Notes: generated from the sequence alone by a model not told the origin. Positions 37,527 through 46,511 are shown, counted from the first letter of the stretch. The stretch is 64,000 bases of DNA from ZC4RG30 sp049841155 (GCA_049841155.1 JASGHI010000003.1:1922001-1986000), one strand, 5' to 3'. Program-made: numbers and translations.

Positions 37527-38404
37527 GGCGCCTCGTGCCGGAGCACGTCGAGCAGGTACTGCCCGTAGCCGCTTTTGACCAGCGGCTGCGCCAGCTTCTC
37601 CAGCTGCCCGCTGGTGATGAAGCCCTTGCGCCAGGCGATCTCCTCCGGGCAGCAGACCTTGGTGCCCTGCCGGTCCTCGATGACGCGCACATAGTTGCCG
37701 GCATCGATCAGCGACTGGTGCGTACCGGTGTCCAGCCAGGCAAACCCGCGGCCCAGACGCTCCACTTCGAGATCGCCGCGCTGCAGATACACGCGGTTCA
37801 CGTCGGTGATCTCCAGCTCGCCGCGCGGCGAGGGCTTGATGGACTTGGCGATGTCGACCACATCGCGGTCATAGAAATAGAGGCCAGTGACAGCGAAGTT
37901 AGACTTCGGTTCCGGCGGCTTCTCGACGATGTCGACGGGCTTGCCGTCGGCGCCGAAGCTCACCACGCCGTAGCGCTCCGGATCGCGCACGTAGTAGCCG
38001 AACACCGTGGCGCCGGCCTGCCGGGAATCCGCACGCTGCAGGATCTCGCCGAAGCCGCGGCCATAGAAGATATTGTCGCCCAGCACCAGCGCCGAAGGTG
38101 AACCGCCCACATGCTTCTCGCCGATGAGGAAAGCCTGGGCAAGACCATCCGGCCGCGGCTGCTGCGCATAGCTGATGGCAAGGCCCCAGGCCGAACCATC
38201 GCCCAGCACCGACTGGAACAGGTCGGCGTCATGCGGCGTGGTGATGATCAGCACGTCGCGGATGCCGGCCAACATCAGCACCGACAGCGGGTAGTAGATC
38301 ATCGGCTTGTCGTACACCGGCAGCAGCTGCTTGCTGATGCGCACCGTCAGCGGATGCAGGCGCGTGCCGGATCCGCCGGCGAGAATAATGCCTTTTCTGG
38401 TCAC
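37523..38404 (-). CDS. rmlA: Glucose-1-phosphate thymidylyltransferase
   Basis: First step of dTDP-rhamnose synthesis. The 293-residue protein has the nucleotidyltransferase signature GGSGTRLHPLT at residues 10-20, KPMIYYPLSVLM, the DNIFYG motif near residue 111 and FAWLDTGTH near 225. The start at 38404 overlaps the manC stop as ATGA. It probably carries the feedback control by dTDP-rhamnose known for the family. Confidence 0.97.
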   Translation of the reverse strand: MTRKGIILAGGSGTRLHPLTVRISKQLLPVYDKPMIYYPLSVLMLAGIRDVLIITTPHDADLFQSVLGDGSAWGLAISYAQQPRPDGLAQAFLIGEKHVGGSPSALVLGDNIFYGRGFGEILQRADSRQAGATVFGYYVRDPERYGVVSFGADGKPVDIVEKPPEPKSNFAVTGLYFYDRDVVDIAKSIKPSPRGELEITDVNRVYLQRGDLEVERLGRGFAWLDTGTHQSLIDAGNYVRVIEDRQGTKVCCPEEIAWRKGFITSGQLEKLAQPLVKSGYGQYLLDVLRHEAP

Positions 38405-39831
38405 GTATTGGTTCCTTCACGCCCGTAGGCGTCCTCGAAGCGCACAATGTCGTCCTCGCCCAGGTAGCTGCCCGACTGCACCTCGATCATGTGCAGCGGG
38501 ATCTTGCCGGGATTCTCGATGCGGTGTTTCGCACCGACGGGAATATATGTGGACTGGTTTTCCTCCAGCAGGAACACCTCGTCGCCGCGCGTGATGCGCG
38601 CGGTGCCCGAAACCACGATCCAGTGCTCGGCGCGGTGGTGATGCAGCTGCAGCGACAGCGTGGCACCGGGCTTCACCGTCAGGCGCTTGACCTGGAAGCG
38701 CTCGCCGGCATCGATGCTGTCGTAGCTGCCCCAGGGGCGCAGCACCTCACGGTGCAGCAGGTGTTCGCTGCGGCCCTGGCTCTTGATGCGCGCCACCAGC
38801 GTCTTCACGTCCTGCGCCTGTTCCATGGGAGCCACCAGCACCGCATCCTTGGTCTCGACCACCACGTGGTTGCGCAGGCCGATGGCGGCGACCAGCCGGC
38901 TGCCGGCATGGATGTAGGAGCCCTCGCAGTCCTCCATGAGCACATCGCCATGCGTCACGTTGCCGTCGGCGTCGGCAGGCAGCGCGGCGCACAGCGACGA
39001 CCACGAGCCCACGTCGCTCCAGTCCACGTCGAGCGGCACCACCGCCGCAGCGTCGGTCTTCTCCATCACCGCGTAGTCGATGGACTCTGAGCGGCAGGCG
39101 AGGAATTGCTGCTCGTCCACGCGCGTGAAGTCCAGATCGCGGCGCGCAGCGGCGAATGCAGCGGCGCAGGCAGCGGCGATGTCCGGCGCATATTTCTGCA
39201 ATTCTTCGAGGTAGCGCGCGGCGCGGAACAGGAACATGCCGCTGTTCCACAAGTACTCGCCGCTTTCGAGGAAGGCGGCGGCACGCGCACCGTCCGGCTT
39301 CTCGATGAAGGCCTCAATGGCATGCACGCCGGCGACGCCGGCAAGGCTGGCGCCGCGGCGGATGTAGCCATAACCGGTCTCCGGCGCATCCGGCAGCACG
39401 CCGAAGGTGACCAGACGCCCCGCCTGAGCCGCCGGCAACGCTGCCTTCACGGCGGCGCAGAAGCCGGCCGCATCGCGGACCACGTGATCCGCCGGCAGCA
39501 CCAGCAGCAGCGGATCCTCGCCATTGCCGTCGGCGCGCGCGGCCAGCGCGGCCAGCGCAATCGCCGGCGCAGTGTTGCGCCCGGCCGGCTCCAGCAGGAT
39601 GGCCTGCGGAACCTGCCCGATGGCGCGCAGCTGCTCGGCCACGAGGAAACGGTGGGCTTCGTTGCAGACCACCAGCGGCGATGCGGTGGCCAGCCCCTCG
39701 AGGCGGCGCACCGTGGCCTGCAGCATGGTGTCCTCGCCCACCAGGGGGAGCAGCTGCTTGGGGTAGAGCTCGCGCGAAAGTGGCCAGAGCCGCGTGCCGG
39801 CACCCCCCGAGAGAATGACTGGAATCAGCAT
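38401..39831 (-). CDS. manC: Mannose-1-phosphate guanylyltransferase / mannose-6-phosphate isomerase
   Basis: Bifunctional 476-residue enzyme of the ManC/AlgA family that makes GDP-mannose. The N-terminal half has the pyrophosphorylase signature LSGGAGTRLWPLSRE and the FIEKPD motif; the C-terminal cupin half has QLHHHRAEHWIVVSGTA for the isomerase. The ATG at 39831 gives the canonical N-terminus; the frame upstream is not conserved. It is the first gene of the long minus-strand operon, so the promoter should lie in the spacer that follows. Confidence 0.95.
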   Translation of the reverse strand: MLIPVILSGGAGTRLWPLSRELYPKQLLPLVGEDTMLQATVRRLEGLATASPLVVCNEAHRFLVAEQLRAIGQVPQAILLEPAGRNTAPAIALAALAARADGNGEDPLLLVLPADHVVRDAAGFCAAVKAALPAAQAGRLVTFGVLPDAPETGYGYIRRGASLAGVAGVHAIEAFIEKPDGARAAAFLESGEYLWNSGMFLFRAARYLEELQKYAPDIAAACAAAFAAARRDLDFTRVDEQQFLACRSESIDYAVMEKTDAAAVVPLDVDWSDVGSWSSLCAALPADADGNVTHGDVLMEDCEGSYIHAGSRLVAAIGLRNHVVVETKDAVLVAPMEQAQDVKTLVARIKSQGRSEHLLHREVLRPWGSYDSIDAGERFQVKRLTVKPGATLSLQLHHHRAEHWIVVSGTARITRGDEVFLLEENQSTYIPVGAKHRIENPGKIPLHMIEVQSGSYLGEDDIVRFEDAYGREGTNT

Positions 39832-40100
39832 GTAATGAGAGACCCGCAAGATATCCGCGCAGGATCGAAGCACGTGAATGATACGGGCAGCTCCACCGAC
39901 CCAGTGGGACGCAGGTATCACGGCCAGAGCTGGGCCCGGCACGTGCCCCTGATCCCGCGGAGCACCGCGATTTAACAGTAACCGGCCATATCCTGCGTTA
40001 TGTGATGTGGTTCAGCGGTTATGTCGGGAGTAGCCGACAAATTGCAGTGGACAGGCCACTACATTCCAATACGCTGCCGAATAACATCGCCGGAGTCTCA
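39832..40100. promoter_or_regulatory. Divergent intergenic region: promoter region of the manC-to-NRPS operon and of the Ig-like lipoprotein
   Basis: This 269-base spacer lies between two divergent genes and must contain the promoters of the long minus-strand operon and of the lipoprotein gene. On the minus strand a TATCAT hexamer about 60 bases before manC is a possible -10, but no good -35 accompanies it. GGAG six bases before the ATG at 40101 is the lipoprotein ribosome site. No sigma-54 element with correct spacing was found. Confidence 0.35.
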
Positions 40101-42494
40101 ATGATCGCCTGGGGAGCACATAGAAATCTGCTGGTTGCAGCACTTGCCAGCAGTGTGCTTGCCGGTTGCCTCAACGAGGTCGCGCCGTCCCAGGGGCAAG
40201 CGCCCACCAGCGAAACACCCGTCGGCGAAACCCCCAAGGCGGCATCGCCGCCAGCGAGCAATTCGGCACCGGTGATCGAAGGCACGCCGCCGGTCTCCGT
40301 GACTGTCGGCACATCCTATCTCTTCCAGCCCACTGCGCGCGATGCCGAAGGCGATGCGCTGCGGTTCAGCGTCGCGGGCCTGCCATCCTGGGCCCGCTTC
40401 GATGCCAGCCGCGGCGAAATCTCCGGCTCGCCGGCGGATGAGGATGCCGGCGTCACTGCCGATATCCAGGTTTCCGTCAGCGACGGCAAAGCCACCGCGT
40501 CACTGCCCACCTTCCACATCACCGTGGAACCCCGGCCGCAACCGCCCGAGCAGGCCCGGCCGTCCAACCGCGCACCCGAAATCGGCGGATCGCCGGTGAC
40601 GGCCGTGCAGGCAACTCAGGCTTACCGCTTCAAGCCGCAGGCCAGCGACCCCGACAGCAACACGCTGCGCTTCTCCATCCAGAACAAGCCTTCCTGGGCC
40701 TCGTTCAGCACCGCCGACGGCACGCTCGCCGGTACTCCGGGTGCGCAGCAGGTCGCGCAGTACCGGAACATCGTCATCACCGTCTCGGACGGGCAGCTGG
40801 GAGCTTCGCTGCCGGCCTTTTCCATCGAAGTCACGCCGCCGCCCAATCGCGCGCCGGTGATCAGCGGATCACCCCCGGCCACCGCACAGGTCGGCGCCGC
40901 CTACAGTTTCCGGCCCAGCGCCCGGGACGATGACGGCGATGCGCTGCGTTTCTCCGCCTCCGGCCTGCCGGGCTGGCTGCACATGGACGCCAATACCGGC
41001 GCACTCACCGGCACTCCTGCCCAGGGCGACGTCGGCAACCATTCGAACATCCGGCTGACGGTGACCGATGGCAGCGCGTCCGCGACGCTGGGGCCGTTCT
41101 CCATCGCCGTGGCCGCAGCGCCCAATTCACCGCCGACCATCGCCGGCACGCCGTCGACCGGCGTGACGGTCAACCGGCAGTACTACTTCCAGCCCAGCGG
41201 CCATGATCCTGAAGGACAGACACTGCTCTACGGCATCGCCAACCTTCCGGCCTGGGCCAGCTTCAACACGGCCACCGGCGCGCTCAGCGGCACACCGGGC
41301 TTCGATCGGGTGGGCACGTACTCCGGCATCGTGATCTCCGTCAGCGATGGCGACGCCATCGCAACGCTGCCGACTTTCTCGATCACCGTGAGCGCGGCAC
41401 TCAACGCACCGCCCTCCATCAGCGGCTCGCCCTCGACCAGCGTCACCGCCGGCAACAGCTACCGCTTCACCCCGCAGGCTTCGGATCCGGAAGGCCAGTC
41501 CCTGACCTTCTCGGTGCAGAACCGTCCGGCCTGGGCCAGCTTCAATGCCGCCAACGGCACGCTCGCCGGCACCCCCACGCGCGACAACGTGGGGCAGTAC
41601 CCGAACATCGTCATCAGCGTCAGCGATGGCAGCGCCACGGCTTCGTTGCCCGCCTTCACCCTCCAGGTCGAAGCCGCACCGAACCGCGCGCCCACCATCA
41701 GCGGCTCGCCTTCCACGCGCGTCACTGCCGGCAACAGCTACGGCTTCACGCCGCAGGCCAGCGACCCCGATGGCGACAGCCTGAGCTTCTCCATCCAGAA
41801 CCGTCCGGCCTGGGCCACCTTCAATACCGGCACCGGCGCGCTCACCGGCACGCCCAGCCGCGAGCAGGCCGGCAATTACGGCAATATCATCATCAGCGTC
41901 AGCGATGGCAGCGCCACGGCTTCGCTGCCGGCCTTCACCATCCAGGTCGATGAGCCGCCGAACCACACGCCCACCATCAGCGGCTCGCCGTCGACTTCGG
42001 TCGACAGCGGCAACGATTACAGCTTCACGCCCCAGGCCAGCGACTCCGATGGCGACAGCCTGACCTTCTCGGTGCAGAACCTGCCGTCCTGGGCGAACTT
42101 CAGCACCAGCTCCGGGCGGATCAGCGGCCGGCCCGGCAGCGCGGATGCCGGCACCTACACCGGCATCGTGATCAGGGTGACGGATGGCAAGGCCAATGCC
42201 TCACTCCCGGCCTTCTCCATCACCGTGCGGGCGCCGGTCACGGGCTCGGCGACGCTGAACTGGGCGGCGCCCACGCAGAACGAGGACGGCAGCGCGCTGA
42301 CCGATCTGGCGGGGTTTTATGTTTACTCCGGCCGTGATGGCGGCTCGCTATCCCGTAGCATGACCCTGGGCAGGGTCACGAGCGCGGTGGTGGAAAACCT
42401 CTCCTCGGGCACGTACTGCTTTGCGGTCAGCGCCTATACGCAAAGCGGTGTGGAGAGTTCCCGCACGGCCGCGGCCTGCAAGACGATTCCCTGA
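40101..42494 (+). CDS. Lipoprotein with seven Ig-like repeats and a C-terminal fibronectin III-like module
   Basis: A 797-residue exported lipoprotein: signal peptide residues 1-22 ending in the lipobox LAGC (Cys23), then a Pro/Ser/Thr linker. Seven repeats of about 93 residues of the putative-Ig (cadherin-like) type follow, each with a P-x-I-x-G-S/T-P start, a Y-x-F-x-P segment, a Gly/Asp calcium-like loop (DPDGDSL), G-x-L-x-G-T-P and a VSDG turn. Residues from about 710 form a fibronectin III-like domain that is closely related to the whole of the next protein. The architecture suggests an adhesive or matrix-binding surface protein, plausibly one that holds the exported polysaccharide. The start at 40101 is preferred over 40002 because of GGAG and the signal peptide. 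Confidence 0.85.
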   Translation: MIAWGAHRNLLVAALASSVLAGCLNEVAPSQGQAPTSETPVGETPKAASPPASNSAPVIEGTPPVSVTVGTSYLFQPTARDAEGDALRFSVAGLPSWARFDASRGEISGSPADEDAGVTADIQVSVSDGKATASLPTFHITVEPRPQPPEQARPSNRAPEIGGSPVTAVQATQAYRFKPQASDPDSNTLRFSIQNKPSWASFSTADGTLAGTPGAQQVAQYRNIVITVSDGQLGASLPAFSIEVTPPPNRAPVISGSPPATAQVGAAYSFRPSARDDDGDALRFSASGLPGWLHMDANTGALTGTPAQGDVGNHSNIRLTVTDGSASATLGPFSIAVAAAPNSPPTIAGTPSTGVTVNRQYYFQPSGHDPEGQTLLYGIANLPAWASFNTATGALSGTPGFDRVGTYSGIVISVSDGDAIATLPTFSITVSAALNAPPSISGSPSTSVTAGNSYRFTPQASDPEGQSLTFSVQNRPAWASFNAANGTLAGTPTRDNVGQYPNIVISVSDGSATASLPAFTLQVEAAPNRAPTISGSPSTRVTAGNSYGFTPQASDPDGDSLSFSIQNRPAWATFNTGTGALTGTPSREQAGNYGNIIISVSDGSATASLPAFTIQVDEPPNHTPTISGSPSTSVDSGNDYSFTPQASDSDGDSLTFSVQNLPSWANFSTSSGRISGRPGSADAGTYTGIVIRVTDGKANASLPAFSITVRAPVTGSATLNWAAPTQNEDGSALTDLAGFYVYSGRDGGSLSRSMTLGRVTSAVVENLSSGTYCFAVSAYTQSGVESSRTAAACKTIP
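40573..42240 (+). repeat. Tandem in-gene repeats, 279-base period
   Basis: Six of the seven Ig-like units of the lipoprotein gene begin at close to 40573, 40852, 41131, 41410, 41689 and 41968, a constant 279-base (93-codon) spacing; the first unit, near 40266, is offset by a longer linker. Units 5-7 are the most alike at the DNA level, sharing long near-identical stretches, which suggests recent duplication and possible copy-number variation. Confidence 0.85.
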
Positions 42495-42553
42495 CCCCTG
42501 TCGGCAAGTTGCGAACTTTGGTCCCGCGCGGCGGGTCACGTATAAAGCACGCC

Positions 42554-43039
42554 ATGCGAAAGCACGATCTCAGAAACCTCCTCCTCGCCATGGCACTGGG
42601 CGGCCTGCTGGCCGCCTGCGGCGGGGGTGGGGATTCAGCCACCGGCAGCTCGGGAACCAGCAGTGGCGGAAGCGGCGGCTCAGCCAGCGGCGGCACCAGT
42701 GGTGGTACGGGCAGTGGCGGCACGGTCACCGGCGGCAGCAATACGGGTGGCGGCTCCGGCGGCAGTAGCGGCAGCCCCACCGGCAGCGCTTCGCTCTCCT
42801 GGCTGCCGCCCGGCGAGAACATCGATGGCAGCACGCTGACCGATCTTGCCGGTTACCACATTTATCGCGGCACCAGCGTGAACGCCATGAGCCTGGTTGC
42901 GACCGTGAACAACCCTGGCATCACCACGTACGTCGTGGATAACCTGCCCTCCGGCACCTATTACTTCGCCGTGAGCGCCTACAACCGCAACAACATGGAA
43001 AGCGACCGCTCAGCAGCGGCCGCCAAGACTGTTCCCTGA
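42554..43039 (+). CDS. Small lipoprotein: Gly/Ser-rich linker plus fibronectin III-like module
   Basis: A 161-residue lipoprotein. Residues 1-21 are a signal peptide with lipobox LLAAC (Cys22). Residues 23-75 are almost only Gly, Ser and Thr, a flexible tether. Residues about 76-161 are a fibronectin-like domain clearly paralogous to the C-terminus of the preceding protein: both have a TGSA-x-L-x-W start, DGS-x-LTDLAG, SGTY-x-FAVSAY, and end A-x-x-KT-x-P. The start at 42554 is chosen for the signal peptide. It sits 59 bases after the larger lipoprotein and may be co-transcribed. Confidence 0.82.
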   Translation: MRKHDLRNLLLAMALGGLLAACGGGGDSATGSSGTSSGGSGGSASGGTSGGTGSGGTVTGGSNTGGGSGGSSGSPTGSASLSWLPPGENIDGSTLTDLAGYHIYRGTSVNAMSLVATVNNPGITTYVVDNLPSGTYYFAVSAYNRNNMESDRSAAAAKTVP

Positions 43040-43055
43040 ACGCAAGGCACATTGA

Positions 43056-43084
43056 CGCGCCAGCGCCCGAAGGCCTCTGGCGCG
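43056..43084. terminator. Possible shared terminator hairpin between convergent genes
   Basis: CGCGCCAG and CTGGCGCG pair over eight bases around a 13-base loop in the short spacer between the small lipoprotein gene and gltA, which converge. There is no T-run on either side, so rho-independent function is uncertain. Confidence 0.35.
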
Positions 43085-43100
43085 ACCCACCACCGCTCGT

Positions 43101-44396
43101 TCAGCGCCGGCCGATGTCGGTGTAATCCCGCCGCGTGGGACCGGTATAGAGCTGGCGCGGCCGGCCGATGCGGAACGCCGGGTCGGCGATCATCTCCTGC
43201 CAGTGCGCCACCCAGCCCACGCTGCGCGCGATGGCGAACATCACCGTGAACATGGCGCGCGGGATGTGCAGGGCGCTGTAGATCACGCCGCTGTAGAAAT
43301 CCACGTTCGGATAGAGCTTGCGCTCGACGAAGTAGTCGTCCTTGAGCGCGATCTCCTCCAGGCGCAGCGCCAGCTCGAACAGCGGATTGCTGGTGTTGCC
43401 GAGCTTCTCGAGCACCTTGTGGCAGGCGGCGCGGATGATCTTGGCGCGCGGGTCGAAGTTCTTGTAGACGCGATGCCCGAAGCCCATCAGCCGGAAGTGG
43501 CTGTTCTTGTCCTTGGCCATGGCCAGGTACTTCGGGATGTTCTCGACCGTTCCGATCTGCTCGAGCATGTTGAGCACGGCCTCGTTGGCGCCGCCATGGG
43601 CCGGCCCCCACAGCGCCGAAACGCCGGCGGAGATCGCGGCATACGGGTTGGCGCCGGTGCTGCCGGCCAGCCGCACGGTGGAAGTGCTGGCGTTCTGCTC
43701 GTGATCGGCATGCAGGATGAACAGCAGGTCCAGCGCCTCGGCCGCGACCGGATCCACGTAATACGGCTCGCAGGGCACCGCGAAGAACATGTGCAGCAGG
43801 TTGGCGCAGTAGCTGAGGTCGTTGCGCGGATAGATGAAGGGCTGGCCCAGCGAATGCTTGTGCGCGGCCGCGGCAATGGTCGGCAGCTTCGCGATGACGC
43901 GGTGGGCGAAGATCTCGCGGTGGCGCGGGCTGTTGATGTCCATCGAGTCGTGATAGAACGCGGACATCGAGGCCACTACGGCCGACACCATCGCCATGGG
44001 GTGCGCGTTGTGGTGGAAGCCGTTGAAGAAGCGCAGCAGCGACTCATTGATCATCGTGTGACGACTGATGTCACGCGTGAACTTCTCCAGCTGGGCGCGG
44101 CTGGGCAGATCGCCGCCCAGCAGCAGGTAGCAGACTTCCATGAAGCTGGACTTCTCGGCCAGCTGCTCGACTGGGTAGCCGCGGTACAGCAGCACTCCGG
44201 CGTCCCCGTCGATGTAGGTGATCTTGCTCTCGGTGGCGGCCGTGACGCCGAAGCCGGGATCGAAAGTGAAGACGTCGTGATCCCGGTAGATGTCGGCAAC
44301 ATCCAGCACATCGGGGCCGATCGTGCCGGCCTTGACGGGCAAAACGCTCTTCTTGCCGGAGCTCAGGTCAGTGAGCTCGAACTTCTTTTCTGTCAT
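43101..44396 (-). CDS. gltA: Citrate synthase
   Basis: Condenses acetyl-CoA and oxaloacetate at the entry to the TCA cycle. The 431-residue length and sequence fit the hexameric, NADH-regulated type of gammaproteobacteria. The catalytic regions are visible: DHEQNASTSTVRLAGSTGAN, WGPAHGGANE and the FGHRVYKNFDPRA segment. The N-terminus, with DPGF and YIDGDAGVLLYRGYP, is also typical. The start at 44396 gives the usual N-terminus. Confidence 0.97.
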   Translation of the reverse strand: MTEKKFELTDLSSGKKSVLPVKAGTIGPDVLDVADIYRDHDVFTFDPGFGVTAATESKITYIDGDAGVLLYRGYPVEQLAEKSSFMEVCYLLLGGDLPSRAQLEKFTRDISRHTMINESLLRFFNGFHHNAHPMAMVSAVVASMSAFYHDSMDINSPRHREIFAHRVIAKLPTIAAAAHKHSLGQPFIYPRNDLSYCANLLHMFFAVPCEPYYVDPVAAEALDLLFILHADHEQNASTSTVRLAGSTGANPYAAISAGVSALWGPAHGGANEAVLNMLEQIGTVENIPKYLAMAKDKNSHFRLMGFGHRVYKNFDPRAKIIRAACHKVLEKLGNTSNPLFELALRLEEIALKDDYFVERKLYPNVDFYSGVIYSALHIPRAMFTVMFAIARSVGWVAHWQEMIADPAFRIGRPRQLYTGPTRRDYTDIGRR

Positions 44397-44431
44397 GGGC
44401 TCAACCTAGGGGTAATCGGGTCAAGACTACA

Positions 44432-45922
44432 CTACTCGACGATCTTGATGTATTCCCCGACCGGCGGTTTCTTGCCCGGATAGAGCCCATTCATGAGCTC
44501 CAGTTCTTCTTTTTTGTAACGCTCGGCCGGAACGGCCGCCTCATAGTCGGCGAGGCGCGTCTTGTCGGTGGCGCGGATGATCTTCAGCCGGTAGGGCTCA
44601 GCGAGGGCGAACTCCGAGGTGCGCAGATCACGCATGGTTTCGGCCACCGAGCGGATCAGGCCATCGGCCTCCGGCTTGCCGTCGCGCGTGGAGCGGCTGG
44701 CGCCGGCGAACAGGAAGGAACTGTTGCCACGATATACGGCGATCCAGCGCACCGGGCCCACGCCGCCATCCAGCGGCGAGCCATTGCGGGTAAGCACAGA
44801 ATACCCCTGCATGCCGTTGATGGAAACCGGCTCGCCGCCTGCGAGCGTTGCTCCCTTGAGGCGCTCGATGAGGAACTCGCGCGGCGACTGGCGCTCCGCA
44901 ATGCCCGCCACGGTCACCTGCATGAGCGTCTCCTGACCCTTGGTGAAGGCCAGGATGCGGTCGCGATGATTCTCCACGATCCAGCCGCGCGGGAAGGCCA
45001 TCGTGAGATTCATGTCGGCGTGATAGAGGCGGTTGTCGCGCACCACGCCCTGCGCCCTGCTGGAACCGAAGGCCAGGCCATCGATGGCCTGCATGTACAC
45101 ATTGCGGTTGTCCACATAGCCGCCCTGGGGCTCGGCGACCACTTGCGCTGCGCCGCGCGCGGCCTGCAAGGCGCGGTCATCCGGCGCCGGATGCGAAGAG
45201 AAAACACCGTGATACACCCGCGGCTCGCGGCCCTCGGCGCGCGCCGAGGCAAGCTCGAAGCTCTCCTGGGCCCGGAAGGTCGCGAACACGCGGCCCATGG
45301 CCAGCGGATCGTAGCCCGCCTTGATCAGGTACTTCATACCGATGCGGTCGGCCTCCATCTCGGCCTCGCGCCCGTAACCCTGCGTATAGGCGGCGGCGCC
45401 GATGCTGGCCATGTCGGCCACCGCGCCCGAACCGGTGGCGATGGCGGCACCCAGCGCCAGCAGGTTGGTGAGCACGCTGCGCGTCTGACCGCGCGCGACA
45501 TGGCGCGCGGTGACATGCGCAAGCTCGTGGCCCAGCACGGCGGCGAGCTCGGATTCGGAGTTCAGGTACGGCAGCAGGCCGCGGTGCACGTAGACGTAAC
45601 CGCCGCCGGTTGTGAAGGCGTTGATCGAGTCCTCATCGATCACCGTGAACTTCCATTCCATGTCGGGCAGATCGCTGTTGCGGGCAACGCGCTGGCCGAC
45701 GGCGTTCACGTAGTCCTGGACCGCCTGGTCTTCATAGAGACCATAGAACTTGAGGATCTGGTCGTGGATGCGGCGGGAGTTCTCGATCTCGCCCTTCTTG
45801 GTGCCGAGAACGACATTGCTGCCGCCGGTGGCCGGATTGCTGGAACAGGACACCGCTCCCAGCAGCACCATGGCGGCAGCGCCTGCGGCGAGCAGGCGCG
45901 GAAACAGGCGGGTTCGAGTCAT
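44432..45922 (-). CDS. M48-family metallopeptidase with BepA-like organisation
   Basis: A 496-residue periplasmic zinc protease, probably of the outer-membrane quality-control kind. The signal region (residues 1-25) ends in AVSC, a possible but imperfect lipobox, before SSNPATGG. The zinc motif HELAH lies near residue 140 and the third ligand is in EMEADRIGMKYL. The remaining C-terminal half is uncharacterised; BepA has TPR repeats there, which are not obvious here. ATG 45922 is preferred to TTG 45931 because AAGGAG lies ten bases before it. Confidence 0.87.
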   Translation of the reverse strand: MTRTRLFPRLLAAGAAAMVLLGAVSCSSNPATGGSNVVLGTKKGEIENSRRIHDQILKFYGLYEDQAVQDYVNAVGQRVARNSDLPDMEWKFTVIDEDSINAFTTGGGYVYVHRGLLPYLNSESELAAVLGHELAHVTARHVARGQTRSVLTNLLALGAAIATGSGAVADMASIGAAAYTQGYGREAEMEADRIGMKYLIKAGYDPLAMGRVFATFRAQESFELASARAEGREPRVYHGVFSSHPAPDDRALQAARGAAQVVAEPQGGYVDNRNVYMQAIDGLAFGSSRAQGVVRDNRLYHADMNLTMAFPRGWIVENHRDRILAFTKGQETLMQVTVAGIAERQSPREFLIERLKGATLAGGEPVSINGMQGYSVLTRNGSPLDGGVGPVRWIAVYRGNSSFLFAGASRSTRDGKPEADGLIRSVAETMRDLRTSEFALAEPYRLKIIRATDKTRLADYEAAVPAERYKKEELELMNGLYPGKKPPVGEYIKIVE

Positions 45923-45967
45923 GGCCGGCAATCTCCTTGCCGGCGCGGTCTGGCGTTCCGGTTTCGG

Positions 45968-46189
45968 CTAGCGGGCCGCGGGAGCGGACTTCGCGGCGTA
46001 CTTCCTGCGGAACTTGTCGACGCGCCCGGCGGTGTCGACGATCTTCTGCTTGCCCGTGTAGAACGGATGGCAGGCAGAGCATACGTCGAGGTTCAGGTCG
46101 TGTCCCAGCGTCGAGCCGGTCTTGAAGGTGTGGCCGCAGCTGCAGACGACGGTGATTTCGGCGTAAGCGGGATGGGTCTCGGCTTTCAT
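45968..46189 (-). CDS. rpmE: 50S ribosomal protein L31, zinc-binding form
   Basis: A 73-residue ribosomal protein, normal size. Four cysteines (16, 18, 37, 40) form the zinc site of the C+ type, and the DVCSACHPFYTGKQK segment is diagnostic. GGAG lies seven bases before the ATG. It has its own recognisable promoter at 46213-46241. Confidence 0.97.
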   Translation of the reverse strand: MKAETHPAYAEITVVCSCGHTFKTGSTLGHDLNLDVCSACHPFYTGKQKIVDTAGRVDKFRRKYAAKSAPAAR

Positions 46190-46212
46190 GACAGGCTCCG
46201 GAAGGGGCGCGC

Positions 46213-46241
46213 AATATACCGGGGGCGGGCGGTCCCGGCAA
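46213..46241 (-). promoter_or_regulatory. Predicted sigma-70 promoter of rpmE
   Basis: On the minus strand TTGCCG (46241-46236) and TATATT (46218-46213) are separated by exactly 17 bases, placing transcription start about 15-20 bases before the rpmE ATG. A perfect 12-base palindrome, CTGCCGCGGCAG (46242-46253), abuts the -35 and could be an operator. Confidence 0.55.
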
Positions 46242-46273
46242 CTGCCGCGGCAGATAATCCAGAGGGCACCCCC

Positions 46274-46296
46274 TTATCCACAAATTCTGTGGATAA
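46274..46296. promoter_or_regulatory. Two inverted DnaA-box consensus sequences
   Basis: TTATCCACA (46274-46282) and its exact reverse complement (46288-46296) are separated by five bases. Both match the strong DnaA-box consensus. A third partial copy (TGTGGA) follows. The pair lies upstream of the rpmE promoter. Confidence 0.5.
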
Positions 46297-46357
46297 CTCT
46301 GTGGACGGCGCTCATCGTCAATCGCTGCGAATGCGAAAAGACGGAGAATCTGTGTAC

Positions 46358-46376
46358 TTGGTCAAATTGTGACCAA
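46358..46376. promoter_or_regulatory. Perfect inverted repeat, operator candidate
   Basis: TTGGTCA, five bases, TGACCAA: a 19-base perfect dyad in the 322-base gene-free stretch between hemW and rpmE (46190-46511). This stretch is unusually A/T-rich for the window and otherwise holds the rpmE promoter, the DnaA-box pair and a second dyad. No gene was found in it. Confidence 0.45.
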
Positions 46377-46398
46377 CCCATTTCAGCTTGTTTTATCA

Positions 46399-46418
46399 AT
46401 GAGTTACATGGCACTCAT
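46399..46418. promoter_or_regulatory. Second inverted repeat upstream of rpmE
   Basis: ATGAGT and ACTCAT flank eight bases, giving a 20-base dyad in the A/T-rich part of the hemW-rpmE spacer. Arm length is only six, so it is weaker evidence than the neighbouring 19-base dyad. Confidence 0.3.
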
Positions 46419-46511
46419 ATGGTAGTGCGGTGCATATCGGGTGTAATTGCCTCAATTTGACCTCCCGCCCCGGCGCTGTGGATAGATGCGGCTCGCGATG
46501 CAGTAAATCTC

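Noticed and set aside
40573..42240. Regularly spaced repeats considered as a CRISPR array
   Set aside because: The period is 279 bases, repeats are coding and in frame, and units diverge; they encode Ig-like domains.
45923..45931. TTG start three codons upstream for the M48 peptidase
   Set aside because: The AAGGAG would be one base from it; spacing fits the ATG at 45922 instead.
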